DNA of 64,000 nt, taken from NCBI GenBank assembly GCA_009731375.1, contig BJOX01000160.1:94751-158750 (forward strand), read 5' to 3'. The position numbers were made by a program, and so were the translations under genes. The stretch's first letter is position 1, and each line of letters starts with the position of its first letter. The notes under the pieces were generated by a model that saw only the letters and a list, made by a program, of their open reading frames with translations, ran no database searches and had not been told where the DNA came from. The DNA is from Paulinella micropora (lineage: Eukaryota; Cercozoa; Imbricatea; Euglyphida). Below, in pieces: positions 10,568 to 22,135 of the stretch.

Positions 10568-11250
10568 CATTGTGCATGTCAATATTTATATTGATTTTTT
10601 TCAATATAAATATTGCATCAATTTCAGTATTTATTGCTTTTTTCCAATATTCATATTGCATGAATTTCAACATTAATATTGCTTTTTTGCAATATTAATA
10701 TTGCATCAATTTCAGTATTAATATTGTTTTTTTGCAATATTAATATTGCATCAATTTCAAATTGTTAATATTGCTTTTTTGCAATATTAATATTGCATCA
10801 ATTGCAATATTGATATTGCTTTTTTGCCATATTAATACTGCATCAATTTCAATATTAACATTGATTTTTTGCAATATTAATATCGCATCCATTTTTCAAT
10901 ATTTATATTGCTTTTCTGCAATATTAATATTACATCAATTTCAACATTTATATTGCTTTTTTGCAATATTAATATCGCATAAATTTCAATATTTATATTG
11001 ATTTTTTCAATATTAATATTGCATAAATTTCAATATTAATATTGCTTTCTTGCAATATTAATATTGCATCAATTTCAATATCAATATTGCAAAATATTGT
11101 ATAAATTTCAATATTAATATTGCTTTTTTTGCAATATTAATATTGCATCAATTTTAATATGAATATTACTTTTTTGCAATATTAATATTGCATAAATTTC
11201 AATATTAATATTCCTTTCTTGCAACATTAATATTGCATCAATTTCAACCT
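10568..11250. repeat. Palindromic AT satellite, array 2
   Basis: About 14 tandem pairs of CAATATTAATATTG-like palindromes with CATCAATTT / CTTTTTTG spacers, period near 49 bp. Some units are degenerate. Each unit could extrude as a hairpin. Confidence 0.93.
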
Positions 11251-11382
11251 GTCCTATCCCTTCGTGAATAAAAGAATATTCCACCAATTTCAACCTGACG
11301 TGGCTGCTTTTGGTTTAGAGTGTGAAGGAGGAGAAGTAAAAAACAAGTGCACACCTCCAACGAGCCAGAGAAGACTTTCATA

Positions 11383-11645
11383 AAGCTTTGGTAGAAAAAG
11401 GCAGTAACGTCCTTTTCTGCTCTGGGAGAAGCTAGCAAAGATATCAAAGAAAAGAAAGTCTTCGCTACCATGGAGATCCCCCGATCCTACGGAAAGAGAG
11501 ATGTAAACTTTGCGCAGACTGGATACGAAATGATTTGGGCCAGGTCCAAGAAAAGATTTCTGAAACCTAAGCAAAGCGCGGAGGCGGTACGATTTGTCGC
11601 AGGAGGCGGAAAAAAAAGAACAAGTAAGAGGAAGACCCGCACGAG
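11383..11645 (+). pseudogene. Possible exon or gene remnant, basic C-terminus
   Basis: Between two repeat arrays the plus strand has a non-repetitive open stretch of about 85 codons rich in Lys/Arg, ending in a basic run (KKRTSKRKTR) and a TGA next to the GAA repeat. The upstream continuation appears to change frame near 11395. No family recognised. It may be a relic of a gene broken by satellite expansion. Confidence 0.25.
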
Positions 11646-11646
11646 G

Positions 11647-11830
11647 TGAAGAAGAAGAAGAAGAAGAAGAAGAAGAAGAAGAAGAAGAAGAAGAAGAAGA
11701 AGAACAAGAAGAAGAACAAGAAGAAGAAGAACAAGAAAAAGAAGAAGAAGAAGAAGAAGAAGAAAAACAAGAAGAAAAACAAGAAGAAAAACAAGAAGAA
11801 AAACAAGAAGAAAAACAAGAAGAAGAAGAA
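11647..11830. repeat. (GAA)n microsatellite with interspersed CAA
   Basis: About 180 bp of GAA units, later with regularly spaced ACAAGAAGAAAA units. Apparent poly-Glu or poly-Lys proteins here are artefacts. Confidence 0.97.
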
Positions 11831-12144
11831 CCTGTCCTATCCCTTTGTGAATAAAATCAATTTACATATTGAAAAAGTACAATATTAATATTAAAATTAT
11901 GCAATATAAATATTGCAGTTTTACAACATAAATTGTAGTTTTTTAATATAAATATTGCAAATAAGCAATATAATTATTGCAATATTAATATTGCTTTTTG
12001 CAATATTAATATTGCATACATTTCGATAATAATATTGCTTAATATTGCTTTTTGGCAATATTAATATTGCGTACATTTCAATATTAATATTGCTTTTTTG
12101 CAATATTAATATTGCATCAATTTCAATATTAATATTGCTTTTTG

Positions 12145-12245
12145 CGATTTTACATGTCAGTCCGAAACGATTGGAAACATAGCAAACATTTCCCGGGAAA
12201 AAATTTTGTTCTATTTCCAATTGTTTCAGACGGGCCCTCACATCA
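12145..12245. repeat. Imperfect inverted repeat, copy 1
   Basis: Arms ACGATTGGAAACATAGCAAA and a matching TTGTTCTATTTCCAATTGTT surround a TTTCCCGGGAAA core. The same about-95-bp sequence recurs at 12528-12620, inside the same satellite. It resembles a small foldback or MITE-like insertion amplified together with its satellite background. Confidence 0.65.
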
Positions 12246-12527
12246 GTTGTTATATAATTATTGCAATATTAATATTTCTTTTTTGCAATATTAATATTGC
12301 ATACATTTCAATATTAATATTGCTTTTTATTTCTTTTTTGCAATATTAATATTGCATACATTTCAATATTAATATTGCTTTTTTGCAATATTAATATTGC
12401 ACACATTTCAATATTAATATTGCTCAATATTGTTTTTTGCAATATCAATATCGCATACATTTCAATATTAATATTGCTTTTTGCAATATTAATATTGCAT
12501 CAATTTCAATATTAATATTGCTTTTTT

Positions 12528-12620
12528 GTGATTTTACAAAACGATTGGAAACATAACAAACATTTCCCGGGAAGAAATTTTTGTTATATTTCCAATTGTT
12601 TTAGACGGGCCCTCACATAC
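12528..12620. repeat. Imperfect inverted repeat, copy 2
   Basis: Second copy of the element at 12145-12245, again centred on TTTCCCGGGAA and ending GACGGGCCCTCACAT, with a few substitutions. Confidence 0.65.
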
Positions 12621-13214
12621 AGTTTATTCTGAACATTCAATATTTATATTGAAAAGATGCAATATTTATATTGCTTGATTTCAATATTAATATTGTAGTT
12701 TTTTAATGTTAATATTGTATTAAAATCAATGTTAGTATTGCATAAAATCAATGTTAGTATTGCATTTTTTAATAATTTTTTCATAACTTCGCGTGAAAAT
12801 ACTTGAAAACTAGTGACAATAATGGTGCAATATTAATTTTGCAGCAAAATCAATATGTCTTTTTGCCTTGGCTTCATAAAAATTTTCTTGAAAAAAATCA
12901 ATATTAATATTGATTTCAAAATCAATATTTTTTTGGGGGGAAAAGATATTGATTTTGGATCAATACTAAATATTGAAAAATCAATTTTTTTTTTTGGAAA
13001 TATTGACGAAAATCAATATTTGCACTCCGGGTGGTGGCAGCTGGCCATGGTTTCTCCAAGTGACAGATTCAGACGGAACTGTGTTCCTAGTGTTCTGGGG
13101 AAGGATGTAGGTAGCATGTTCTGTTAGTTATAAGTAATTCAACACGACGTTTTCATGTTTCATGCCCGGATCAACATACTTGTAATCCTGTCCTCGAGCT
13201 CAGTAAGGTAACAC

Positions 13215-13765
13215 TACCAGACGGGATGTCAATGCATGCATTGAAATTTCAATGCACTGCATTGAAATTCCGATGCATGCATGGAAATTTCAGTGCATGA
13301 TGCATTGAAATGTATTGACATTTTAATGCACTGGAAATGTGTATCAATGCATGCATTGAAATTTCAATGCAGCACAGAAATGTGCGTTTCAATACATACA
13401 TTGATTTTCAATGCATGCATTAAAATGCCAATGCAGCACCGATCAATGCATGCATTGATTTTCAATGCATGCATTAAAATGTCAATGCAGCACAGAAATG
13501 TGTATTTCAATGCATTGATTTCCAATGCATGCATTCAAATGTCAATGCAGCACAGATCAATGCATGCATTGATTTTCAATGCATGCATTAAAATGTCAAT
13601 TCAGCACAGAAATGTGTATTTCACTGCATGCATTGATTGTCAATGCATGCATTAAAATTTCAATGCATGCATTGAAATGTGTCTTTTCAATGCATGCATT
13701 GATCTTCAATGCATGCATTGAAATGGGTAATTCAGTGCATGCATCGATAAACAGTTTTCAATGCA
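13215..13765. repeat. ATGCAT palindromic minisatellite
   Basis: Repeats of CAATGCATGCATTGAAAT with variants, irregular spacing of about 20-60 bp, about 20 copies of the ATGCATGCAT palindrome. Met-His-Ala-rich frames across it are by-products. Confidence 0.93.
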
Positions 13766-14650
13766 GTGTAATCATTTTAATACCAAAAACGCCTTGAACT
13801 AGTAAGTAAACAACACGTTTAATGAGTAAGTAAATTAACTATTAATTCTTTTGCTCATTGCTCCACTCCGTCTTCATTTCTGTCATCATACATTTCTTCT
13901 ACCTTCTTCCTCTTCTTCACTTCGGTCATCATACATGTCTTCTTCTTCTTCTTCTTCTTCTTCTTCTTCTTCTTCTCCTTCTTCTTCTACTTCTTCTTTT
14001 TCTTCTTCTTCTAATTATTCTTCAAGTAAGCATACTAGTAGACATTGTCTCCGGATACTTGAATAATTGTTTGCGCTGAGGCACTTTGACCAAAGGTTGA
14101 AAGGAAAATAATGAATTTAATCAATGGTTAGAAACCAGTGACTGTAACTCAATCAGATTTAGCATAAATTTCTAATGAAATAAATACCACAAATTTAGCT
14201 ACTGATCTTGTGGTCAGAAATTCAAGTGACGATTCAGTATGGGCCAACCTTATATTAACTGGTAACTGATTATGAATAATGGTAGTAATATCGCAACGAA
14301 TAATAATTATGATGGTCAAATATATAAATGGTAATGAATATGATCCGGTCACATACAAATGTTATGTCGTGAAATTGACCACAAAAGGTAACAATATATT
14401 TAGTAAATATTATTGCTTACTCTCCACCTCGGCATAACATGTATATATAGATGTATTATATTACTGAAATGATTGGCCATGTGAAATTGTATGTAAATGA
14501 GCGACTTATAATGATGAAGTAGAATACATGTTAATATTACATTAACACCAAAAATGAAAAAAAATATAAGTCGATTTTATGCATCAAAGGATGCAGGTCC
14601 TTGCAGCGGTGTAGCAAGTCGTTCAATAAATTCATCCTTAGTGTCTGAAA
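13766..14650. other. AT-rich stretch with (TTC)n tract, no gene seen
   Basis: A TTC microsatellite lies at about 13937-14015. The rest to 14650 is AT-rich with stops in all frames, and holds no gene I can support. Confidence 0.7.
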
Positions 14651-14662
14651 GAGCGAAACGCA

Positions 14663-15690
14663 TTAAGCGTTAAAATTTGGAAGAGCGTCCTTAAGTAATA
14701 CTGTGAATTGCGTGACTAGCTCTAAGAAACGCGGCGTCGGTAGTGACTTCGTTAGCATGTCCACCAGGTTGTCCTTTGTCGAAACATGTCGAACGATTAC
14801 TTCGCCAGCTCGTACTCGTTCTACGACGTAATGGTGTTTAAGCGCTAAGTGGCGTGTGCGATCAGTAGCCATGCCGTTCGTTGCGTTTAGAACCGCCCCC
14901 CGGTTGTCGTTGTTGATAGTCGATGGCGTCGGCAACGGAATTCCAACATCCTTACACATGTGCAAAATTGCGAATTGCGGTTCGGCATGTTGTAGAGTTG
15001 GCGATCGTCTCGGCGTCTTGAGTCGAAAGCGCGACTGTAGGTTGGCGCTTCGAACTCCATGCTATGGGACCGGTCGTCATATGTAGTTGGCCAGTTCGCG
15101 ATCGTCGCGTGTACTCGCACCCCCCGTAGGTTGCTATCGGAATACGAGATAAGCTCGAAGTTGCGAGTTCGAAATGGGAAGAAAATTCCCCTAGGCGTTC
15201 GTAGAAATCTGAGAATGCGAGCTATCGCTGAGTACGCCATGTCAGGCTTCTTTGAAGCGAGTACTGCTGCGTGATTGACCGCATAGGTGATCGCCGGTTG
15301 AGTTTGAGTAGCAGGCCAGAGAAGGGCGCCAAGCAAGCGAGGTAGCGAAAAACGTTGCTGGCTGGGGGAGGGTCAGTCGTCGCATGCCAAGGAATCCCTG
15401 CCTTCGATTCTGTGCTGGATATGATGGTTGATGGAATGCACGTTGACGAAAACGCAGTTGCGCATATTGTTGCAATGACGTCAGATGACTCTGAAGGAAA
15501 GAAACATCCCAAACACAAGCCCCTGCCAGTTTAGCCAAGACCTGTACGCAGAGCACGTGATGACACGACCGCCCAATACGAGGCTCGACGCATAAGAGAA
15601 GAAGCTCTCTTTGCTGCACGCGTAGCTGGACCAAGATCAACAAGCAGTACTCGAACATGGCCTTGGGAATGTCTAACAGGAAGGAGATCG
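14663..15690 (-). pseudogene. pol: Ty1/copia pol remnant, RT end and RNase H
   Basis: Read on the minus strand, about 15336-14887 carries the copia motif GALLWPATQTQPAITYAVNH, then AIARILRFLRTPRG and ISYSDSNLRG, matching the end of copia RT and the start of RNase H. About 14965-14663 has TDRTRHLALKHHYVVERV and HVSTKDNLVDMLTKSLP, the copia RNase H C-terminus. The two parts are in different frames, and the region upstream of 15336 is also frame-broken. Integrase and Gag are not visible. This is a truncated, inactive copy. Confidence 0.88.
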
Positions 15691-15987
15691 ACATACGTTA
15701 CATGGTAGTCCGGGCACTGCGAGGGCAGCGTGGGACGGGGTCACCGTACGGAACATTTGGCAAGGCCAAGGTAGCGGACGCTTTGTTTTTCATTCGTTTT
15801 TGCGGCCCTTGGATTTATGATGGTCTGGGCATCAAGCAAGAAGTACTCAAGTGTTTAGTGCGCCTTTTTCGTGTTCTGCGCGTAACTAAACTGCGCAAAA
15901 TACCTAGTAACCCGTTGGCATTGAGCAACCTAGGCACGTGGATAACCGAACAGGTACTTTTGCAAAAAAAAAACCAAAAAAAAAAAA

Positions 15988-16110
15988 TTAACAGTAGTGA
16001 TAATCACTACCGTTTTAGTGATGGGCACTAGCCTTTTAGTGATGGGCACTAGACCGGTAGTGATGGGCACTAGCATCTTAGTGATGATCACTATAGTGGT
16101 CGTCATCACA
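15988..16110. repeat. Left subterminal TAGTGAT/ATCACTA repeats
   Basis: Five or more units of the type TTTTAGTGATGGGCACTAG in about 120 bp, starting after an A-rich tract. They match the right-hand cluster in motif and spacing. Confidence 0.75.
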
Positions 16111-16188
16111 AGGTATATTGTCTAGTCAGCACATTTTGACAATACTAATAATGATCATGGTATGCAAGATTTACATTGAATTGACGTA

Positions 16189-17440
16189 ATGTATGAAGGT
16201 GAACATATCCTTGTAGGTAGTGAAGATTGCACGAGTCCTGCCCAGGACGGAGCATACCTTTTGGCTGCATCAACTTGTGTATGGAGTTATGCATCACATG
16301 AAGAATTGGGGCCCTCTACCAGACACTTCTGCGTAATTTGGCTAGAAAGGCAGCAGAAGTTCCTGAAAGGCCAAGAACACAGCCAGAAAGACACTGAAAT
16401 GACCCCTTCAAACGCTGGAGTGAGGTTGCATGTCTGAAGACTACATTTGGACAGGCGCTCTCCAACTTGCAACAACGCGCTGCCATGCCAAACACCAGGA
16501 AGAAATTTTTCAGTTTGATGAACACCAGCTCCAGCTCGAGGTGAATCCGAGTGAACAGAACAAGTTAATTTGTACAAAAAAGTACAAGCTCGCTGAAGAG
16601 CAGCGTACAGATGTCATTTCATTATTGTAAAAGTACTGGAGAGAGTTAGGGCTTTCTCGAGTTGATGAACACAAGATGCCAACAAATGAACGTCCTGATT
16701 TCTCTGCTCTTCGTTGTGATGTCACTAAGCACCGGAGGGCAGTCGTCCGAGCGGTGTGCATGATATGTGGTCAAGCATCCAACAAACGTTACGCAGGAGG
16801 AACATGTGCAGTTGCAAAGGAATATCTCAAAAGAGATTTTCCAGGTGGGGTTCGCAGCAGTGCGAGATATGGTGCATATATCCGCTATTACCTTGCAGTG
16901 GCATTGACCAATCCAGACATAACTTTGGAACTCGCAGCGGTAGAGCTTCTGCGGTGCTACACAGATCCCAAAAAGCGTGGTATATGGCTATGTCAAGCGG
17001 TTCCCGATCGCAGAGAGAAATTGCAGTTTCTCTCTTTGAGCTCATTGGAGATGCCTTGCGTGACTGCAGACGTACCTACCAAGAGTGGCTTCATGTATTG
17101 GATTCCGGTCGATGATTCCATTCTGCCTGATTATATGCAAGAGGCAGTGGATAGGTTGGTGGATGGTAAGGATCCAGCACCAGCACCTGACCAAGACATT
17201 CCTGTGGTTGATCTTGATGCGTTATATGCGAGCGACAGTGAGGCTGAACAGAAACTGCCAGAAGCAAGACAAATACTAGAGGTGAATCTGGAATCGTTAG
17301 ATGATGAGGCGGACCAAGGTGGGGTGGACTCTAGGCCTGACGCTCCTAGTCTAAACGAGGTTTTTGCGGACGGTGAGGAAAGTAATCATAGCGATGCTGA
17401 GTACTTCTTGGATCAGCAGGAGACAGATGTAAGAAATTAA
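16189..17440 (+). pseudogene. Transposon-internal gene remnant, possibly C-terminal half of a CACTA transposase
   Basis: The longest open part is 16676-17440 (254 codons). It is preceded in the same frame by 16430-16627, separated only by a TAA at 16628. Further upstream, signal continues in other frames from 16189; a piece reading HHMKNWGPLPDTSA resembles the H...WGP segment found near the C-terminus of Tnp2-like proteins. The main ORF has a basic N-terminus with one CxxC (CMIC), a helical centre and an acidic tail from about residue 185. Lying between the two subterminal-repeat clusters supports a transposon gene. The family call is inference only. Confidence 0.4.
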
Positions 17441-17584
17441 TGGAATCCAGCAACACTTTAGACACAGTCTACCTTTTAAATCAAGACACTGATTATTAAA
17501 AATATCCCAGTGACGCTCATATTTCATACAGAGACAGAGTACAGATAACTTTAATATGATGTTCAATATAACTAGTTCCGGTCA

Positions 17585-18011
17585 CTATGACCTTAGTGAT
17601 AGACACTCACAAGGCAGTGATGGTCACTAGATTATGACACTTAGTGATGATCACTACACTTGTATTAGCTTGAGCGTGTAGTGATCATCACTGAGACACA
17701 CTCTAAACAAGATCACTACCCTAGTGCTCGTCACTATGGTTTTTATCACTAACTTTTTTTAGTTTTGTAGCACATCACTAACGTAGTGATGGTCACTACG
17801 TAATACTATTTCATCACTAACGTTCATCATAGATCACTAGTGTAGTGATGATCACTACTTATTTCATCACTAACTTTTTCAAACTTTTTCAATAATGCAA
17901 ATAGGTAGTGACCATCACTACCCTCATCACTAAAAAAATATTCATCACTACCAGCGTAGTGATGCATCACTACTTACGAAGTGTTCATCACTACTTTCCG
18001 TGCTTGTAGTG
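17585..18011. repeat. Right subterminal repeats and CACTA terminus
   Basis: More than 15 copies of TAGTGATGATCACTA-like units, many as perfect short inverted repeats, spaced 15-40 bp. The block ends with GTGCTTGTAGTG, complement CACTACAAGCAC, at 18011. Confidence 0.8.
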
Positions 18012-19330
18012 AAAAGAGAATGTGCAGGCGCAAGTGTCTGTGCTGTGCCCAAGCTTGCGCTGTTCAGAAAATGTTTAGTGGCAAGGGAGCGAATGTTATG
18101 ACCAGATCTCACACAAACAGAAAGATCAGATCATATTATTAATACTCAACCGGTTTCGACGCAGAGTATCCCTGGAGGATGAAAGTTGACTTTAATATTA
18201 GATTAATCAAGGATAAAGAAACGAGAAACAGCTTCAACCAAAAGGTTGAGTAAAAGGTCCAAAGGCAAACGGTAGTACTCCGTTTACTCCAGTTATGAAT
18301 AAATCGTTAATGCCATTATTAATAGTTGGAATGGCTTTATAATGCTAATAGGATCAGGAAGTCCTAATCGTTAATAATTATTATTGTGTATTTGCATCCG
18401 GGACGGGAAGTCCTTATCATTGATAATTATTATAACTTACCGTGAAAAATATACTATATTATTATATGATGAGAAAATATGTTAGAGGGTAATGTACTAC
18501 ATATGTGTACATGTATTGAACATATCATATCATATAAAATAGAGGTATAGCACTCCCCCCGGACGAGTGATCCGTAATGAAATGAAGATATGAAGGATCA
18601 ACTTTGGTAAATACTCCCCCCCCGGAAATGTATGTCCGGTCAAAATATAGACAAAATTAGTGCACAAAGTGCATGTGTTACAAGAAAAACATATATATGT
18701 TTTAAAAGTAAGCGGGGTAGATATGAGGTCTATGTCAAATAGATTTTCCAAGGGGTGGTAAATATATGATAAATATATGACAGGGATATCGAGTAAATAA
18801 AGACTGAGATAAGATGTCAATGAGGTCAAATATGGCGATGAAAATTAGATTGTCAAATTGTATGATAAATGAATAATATTACATGGAAGGCCCTACTTAG
18901 TACTGAGGCAAGAAGGGGCGACAGAACCAAATGTCTTTTTTTTGACTCAGTTTATAGTCATGACGGACTATGGTACTGACTAATTTTGCCCTTGAGGCAT
19001 ATAAGTGAAGTCAAAAGGTCCGAGTCGGCAGAAAAAGGAGGCCAGGTCTTGAAATAGTCGCTGAGACCGGCAGAGAAAGGTCGAGGCCAATGGGGCGCCA
19101 GAGCAAACTGGTGCGACGGGAGGCCGGGGCACGGAGGCGGGTCGAGCTCGTCGCAGACTGAGAAGCAGAAAACGCGGGCAACGAGAAACGGGAGGGCCAG
19201 GGAGTCATTGGAGCTGTAAAAACTTATGGGTGGCTACGGGGTGTAATAAGATTGAAGGTGATGTATATGCTAGATATTGAAAAGAAAAAAAAATATATAT
19301 ATAAAGGAAGAGAAAGGTGTGATGTAGTTT
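18012..19330. other. AT-rich intergenic stretch, no gene supported
   Basis: Stops in all frames. It contains a partly duplicated segment (GGAAGTCCTAATCGTTAATA at about 18357 and a similar one at about 18408) and C-runs at 18552 and 18615. It could hold solo LTR remnants. I see no ORF, tRNA or clear element boundary. Confidence 0.6.
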
Positions 19331-19763
19331 GATATTATAGATAGAAGTATGGTAGATGGTTGAGAGAGAGAGAGAGAGAAATAGAGAGAGAGAGAGAGAA
19401 ATAAAGAGAGAGAGATAGAGAGAGAGAGGAGAGATAGCAAGGAAAGCTGGGGGCAATCTTTGTCGTATCTCTGCTTCTTCTTTCTTTCTTTCTTTCTCTC
19501 TTTCTTTCTCTTTCTTTCTTTCTTTCTCTTTCTTTCTTTCTTTCTCTTTCTTTCTTTCTTTCTTTCTTTCTTCTTCTTTTTTCTTTCTTTCTTTCTTTCT
19601 ACTCTTACTCTTACTCTTACTCTTACTCTTACACTCACTTACTCTTACTCTTACACTTACTCTTACTCTTACACTTACTCTTGCTCTTACACTTACTCTT
19701 ACACTTACTCTTACTCTTACTCTTACTCTTACTCTTACTTAGTAGTAGTAGTAGTAGTAGTAC

Positions 19764-19819
<56 letters not shown>

Positions 19820-19973
19820 AGTAGTAAGTAGTAGTAATAGTAGTAGCAGTAGTAGTAGCAGTAGTAGTAGTAGTAGCAGTAGTAGTAGCAGTAGTAGTAC
19901 TAGTAGTAGTAGCAGTAGTAGTAGTAGCAGTAGTAGTAGAAGCACTAGCAGTAGTAGTAGCAGTAGTAGTAGC

Positions 19974-20039
<66 letters not shown>
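19331..20039. repeat. Compound microsatellite: (GA)n, (TTTC)n, (TTACTC)n, (AGT)n
   Basis: GA tract 19360-19435, TTTC tract about 19482-19600, hexamer CTTACT tract about 19600-19740, AGT tract 19741-20039 with AGC variants. Four motif classes abut with hardly any unique sequence between the last three. Confidence 0.97.
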
Positions 20040-20858
20040 CATATGTCACACCAGACCTGTCAGTTCGGAGGAAATTCTCCTGCAAAGAGAAGAAGGAGAA
20101 AAAATACAAGAGTTGTGTGTTTAATAAAGCAAATACAGGAGGGTTGCCCACTGTAGTCAAAACTACAACTTATGATAGCGATTCCTACATTTCTCACTCT
20201 GTCGGAGACTGTAGAAACTTTAAGTGTTGGTTGGAAACTAACCTGTTGAGTTGTATTTTTTCATTTAAATTCCAGGTTTTTTGTGTAGGCAACCGTACAG
20301 GAGTGTCAAAAATGTTTCCATAAACTTTTATCTATTTTGGTACATTGCCTGCAGCGTGACAGGCTCCTCCGGCGGAGTAATTGTAGGCTTTTCAAGACGA
20401 GTTTTTCAGCTGGCACAACTTTTTATCATTATCGATAGGGGTGCTCACATAGAGAAAATGTCCCACTTTGTCCCATCAGCCACTTTTTTTCCCAAGAAGG
20501 AAGAAGGGATCAAACATGGGAATTCGATCTATGAAGCAAGGAAGACATCGTCACAGGTCCAGAAACACAAATATGATTGAAGAAATATGTGAAAATTAAC
20601 TTGTATTTTTTTCTCCGTGGCTTTCTTGTCTGTCTGGTCTGTTTTACTCATTTGAGTCGTCTTGTAAATGGGTCCTCTGTGTCTCTTTGCTTTATTCCTT
20701 TGCCTGTTGTTGTTTTTTCTCTCCCTCTGTGGTTCTTGTACTTACATATATAGATCCTGAACCGTAGGCAGCTAGATAAATGCGGAGAATAGATGTGGGA
20801 ACAGGTGCAAGGAATGTCTTGGGTTTTAATACTTTCTGTTTTGTTTTCTTTTGATAGA

Positions 20859-20999
20859 TGCCAAGCAAGTGGTGGCGTAGACACAAGGCTGGAAGCCATG
20901 CGCACCAACCGGATTCCCAACCAGATGCTCGCGCACGGGTGAGGAAGAAGAGGGCGCGGCTTCAACAAAACAGAGAGGCAACTGCAGCAGCCAGACAGG
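20859..20999 (+). CDS. Internal host exon, basic protein segment
   Basis: A GC-richer 141-bp open stretch is bounded by a good acceptor (TTTTCTTTTGATAG) and a good donor (GTAAGAAAAACC). It encodes a very basic segment (RRHKAGSHAHQP..., RARVRKKRARLQQNREA). The upstream 200 bp look intronic (T-rich). No family recognised and no other exon could be assigned, so the gene may be a fragment. Confidence 0.4.
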
Positions 21000-21436
21000 T
21001 AAGAAAAACCGTATCTTTCCCTTGGTGTGTGTTTCAGCAACAGTGTTCTCGACATAGCGATAGATGTGCCTGTGCCTTATAGCGCATGCAGGCAAACTGT
21101 TTTGTGTGGTTAGCAGCTGGGGAAGTCTAGAAACACAGTCTATAGAGCACTTCAATTGCATACAATTCCCCTTTTTCCAAACAATAGAAATCATGTGCTG
21201 TTCGGTTCTCATATAGCAAATATACATACTTATATACCTATGTGTGCATATAGATAGTTGTATATATGCATAAAGTCCATTTTGAAATGAATACCTGCAT
21301 GTTTTGGTTGCATTCTGATAAAAGCATAGATGTATGCCCATAGGCAGGTAGGTATGTATGTATGTGTGTATGTGTATGTGCATTGTATTGTGTATGAGTA
21401 GTATAGGGTCGCACTTCTGGACGGATCTTCAGTGCA

Positions 21437-21452
21437 GTTTCTCTAGAGAAAC
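21437..21452. repeat. 16-bp perfect palindrome
   Basis: GTTTCTCTAGAGAAAC, identical to its reverse complement, 150 bp before the first viral gene of block 1. A chance hit is possible; it could mark an old viral or transposon boundary. Confidence 0.5.
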
Positions 21453-21601
21453 CTCCCTAAGAGCCGTTATTTAGTTTTAAGGCTACCTATTTAGAACTAA
21501 TATAGACAAACAAAAGAAAGAAAAACTGCTATATGTAAATAATTATTAATGTGTTATAAATTTAATTCCATTTAAGGATATGAATTAATAACACATATAA
21601 A

Positions 21602-22111
21602 ATGGCTGACATTCTACAGAAAATCAACAAGGGAGGTGTATATGTTATGAACAACGATTTATCCCCAAGAGTAGTTGTAAGGTGGGGAGAGGAAGACAAA
21701 ATTAAGGTTAAAAATTTTTGTATAAATGGAAAAAGAAATAAGGAACAAGCCTTAGAGGAAGCAAATAGATTTTATGAAAAAAACATAAGACCTAAATATG
21801 AAGTTTGGAAAAAATACAATGATGAGCGAGTTAAGCAAAATAAACAACAATACAAAAATGAATGGAATAAGGAATGGATGAAGAAAAAATGTATATGTGA
21901 ATGTGGTGAAGAGACAACAAATGCTTACAAAACAAGACATCTTTTATCAAGCAATCACGAATTAAGAATGAAAGGAATTAATACTTCAAATGATGATTTA
22001 AGTATGGAAAAAATAAAATGTGAATGTGGTTCAACTATAAGGATAAATGGGAAAGAAATTCATAAGAGAACCAAAAAACATAAGAAATACATTCAATCCA
22101 AAAATAATTGA
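21602..22111 (+). CDS. Zinc-finger protein with two CxC...H...H fingers, viral type
   Basis: 169 aa, AT-rich, Lys-rich. The C-terminal half carries two similar fingers, CECGEETTNAYKTRHLLSSNH and KCECGSTIRINGKEIHKRTKKH. Each has CxC followed by H-x4/5-H; such fingers are frequent in proteins of giant viruses and virophages. Residues 1-75 have no known fold that I can name, and 75-115 is a charged helix. It may bind DNA or RNA. It faces the integrase gene, and the two stops are only 4 bp apart. The start is the first ATG after an AT-rich leader with TATAAA-like sequence. Confidence 0.75.
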   Translation: MADILQKINKGGVYVMNNDLSPRVVVRWGEEDKIKVKNFCINGKRNKEQALEEANRFYEKNIRPKYEVWKKYNDERVKQNKQQYKNEWNKEWMKKKCICECGEETTNAYKTRHLLSSNHELRMKGINTSNDDLSMEKIKCECGSTIRINGKEIHKRTKKHKKYIQSKNN

Positions 22112-22135
22112 TAACTTACAAGTCTAATTTATCAA
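22108..22135. terminator. Weak hairpin at converging gene ends
   Basis: TTGATAA and TTATCAA (7-bp stem, 14-nt loop) embrace the stop codons of both converging genes. Palindromes at transcript ends are known for mimivirus-type viruses and virophages; this one is short and could be chance. Confidence 0.35.

Larger units (their letters stand above)
11870..12790. repeat. Palindromic AT satellite, array 3
   Basis: Same palindrome family as arrays 1 and 2, interrupted twice by a non-satellite imperfect inverted repeat (12145-12245 and 12528-12620). The right end grades into degenerate TCAATATT units to about 13020. Confidence 0.92.
15985..18011. mobile_element. Probable CACTA (En/Spm-type) DNA transposon remnant
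   Basis: Dense direct and inverted TAGTGA/TCACTA motifs occur at 15988-16110 and 17585-18011, flanking an ORF region. The right block ends at 18011 with a sequence whose complement begins CACTACAAGCACGG. CACTA termini plus clustered subterminal repeats in both orientations are the hallmark of this superfamily. The left terminus and a 3-bp target duplication are not found, so the left end is probably lost. Confidence 0.6.

Noticed and set aside
11594-11888. Glu- or Lys-rich proteins over the GAA tract
   Set aside because: Pure microsatellite translation; all frames are open because the motif lacks stops.
12855-13127. 90-aa ORF after the AT satellite
   Set aside because: Mostly degenerate satellite units (Asn-Ile runs); the unique tail is too short to judge.
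13281-13797. Met-His-Ala-rich ORFs over the ATGCAT minisatellite
   Set aside because: Repeat translation with no independent support.
19460-20042. Long ORFs in the compound microsatellite
   Set aside because: No complex sequence; repeats without stops.
20648-21383. Minus-strand ORFs of 135-185 aa at 20.6-21.4 kb
   Set aside because: Composition is of low coding quality (His/Ile/Tyr runs from TATATG-type sequence), and the plus strand shows a bounded exon.
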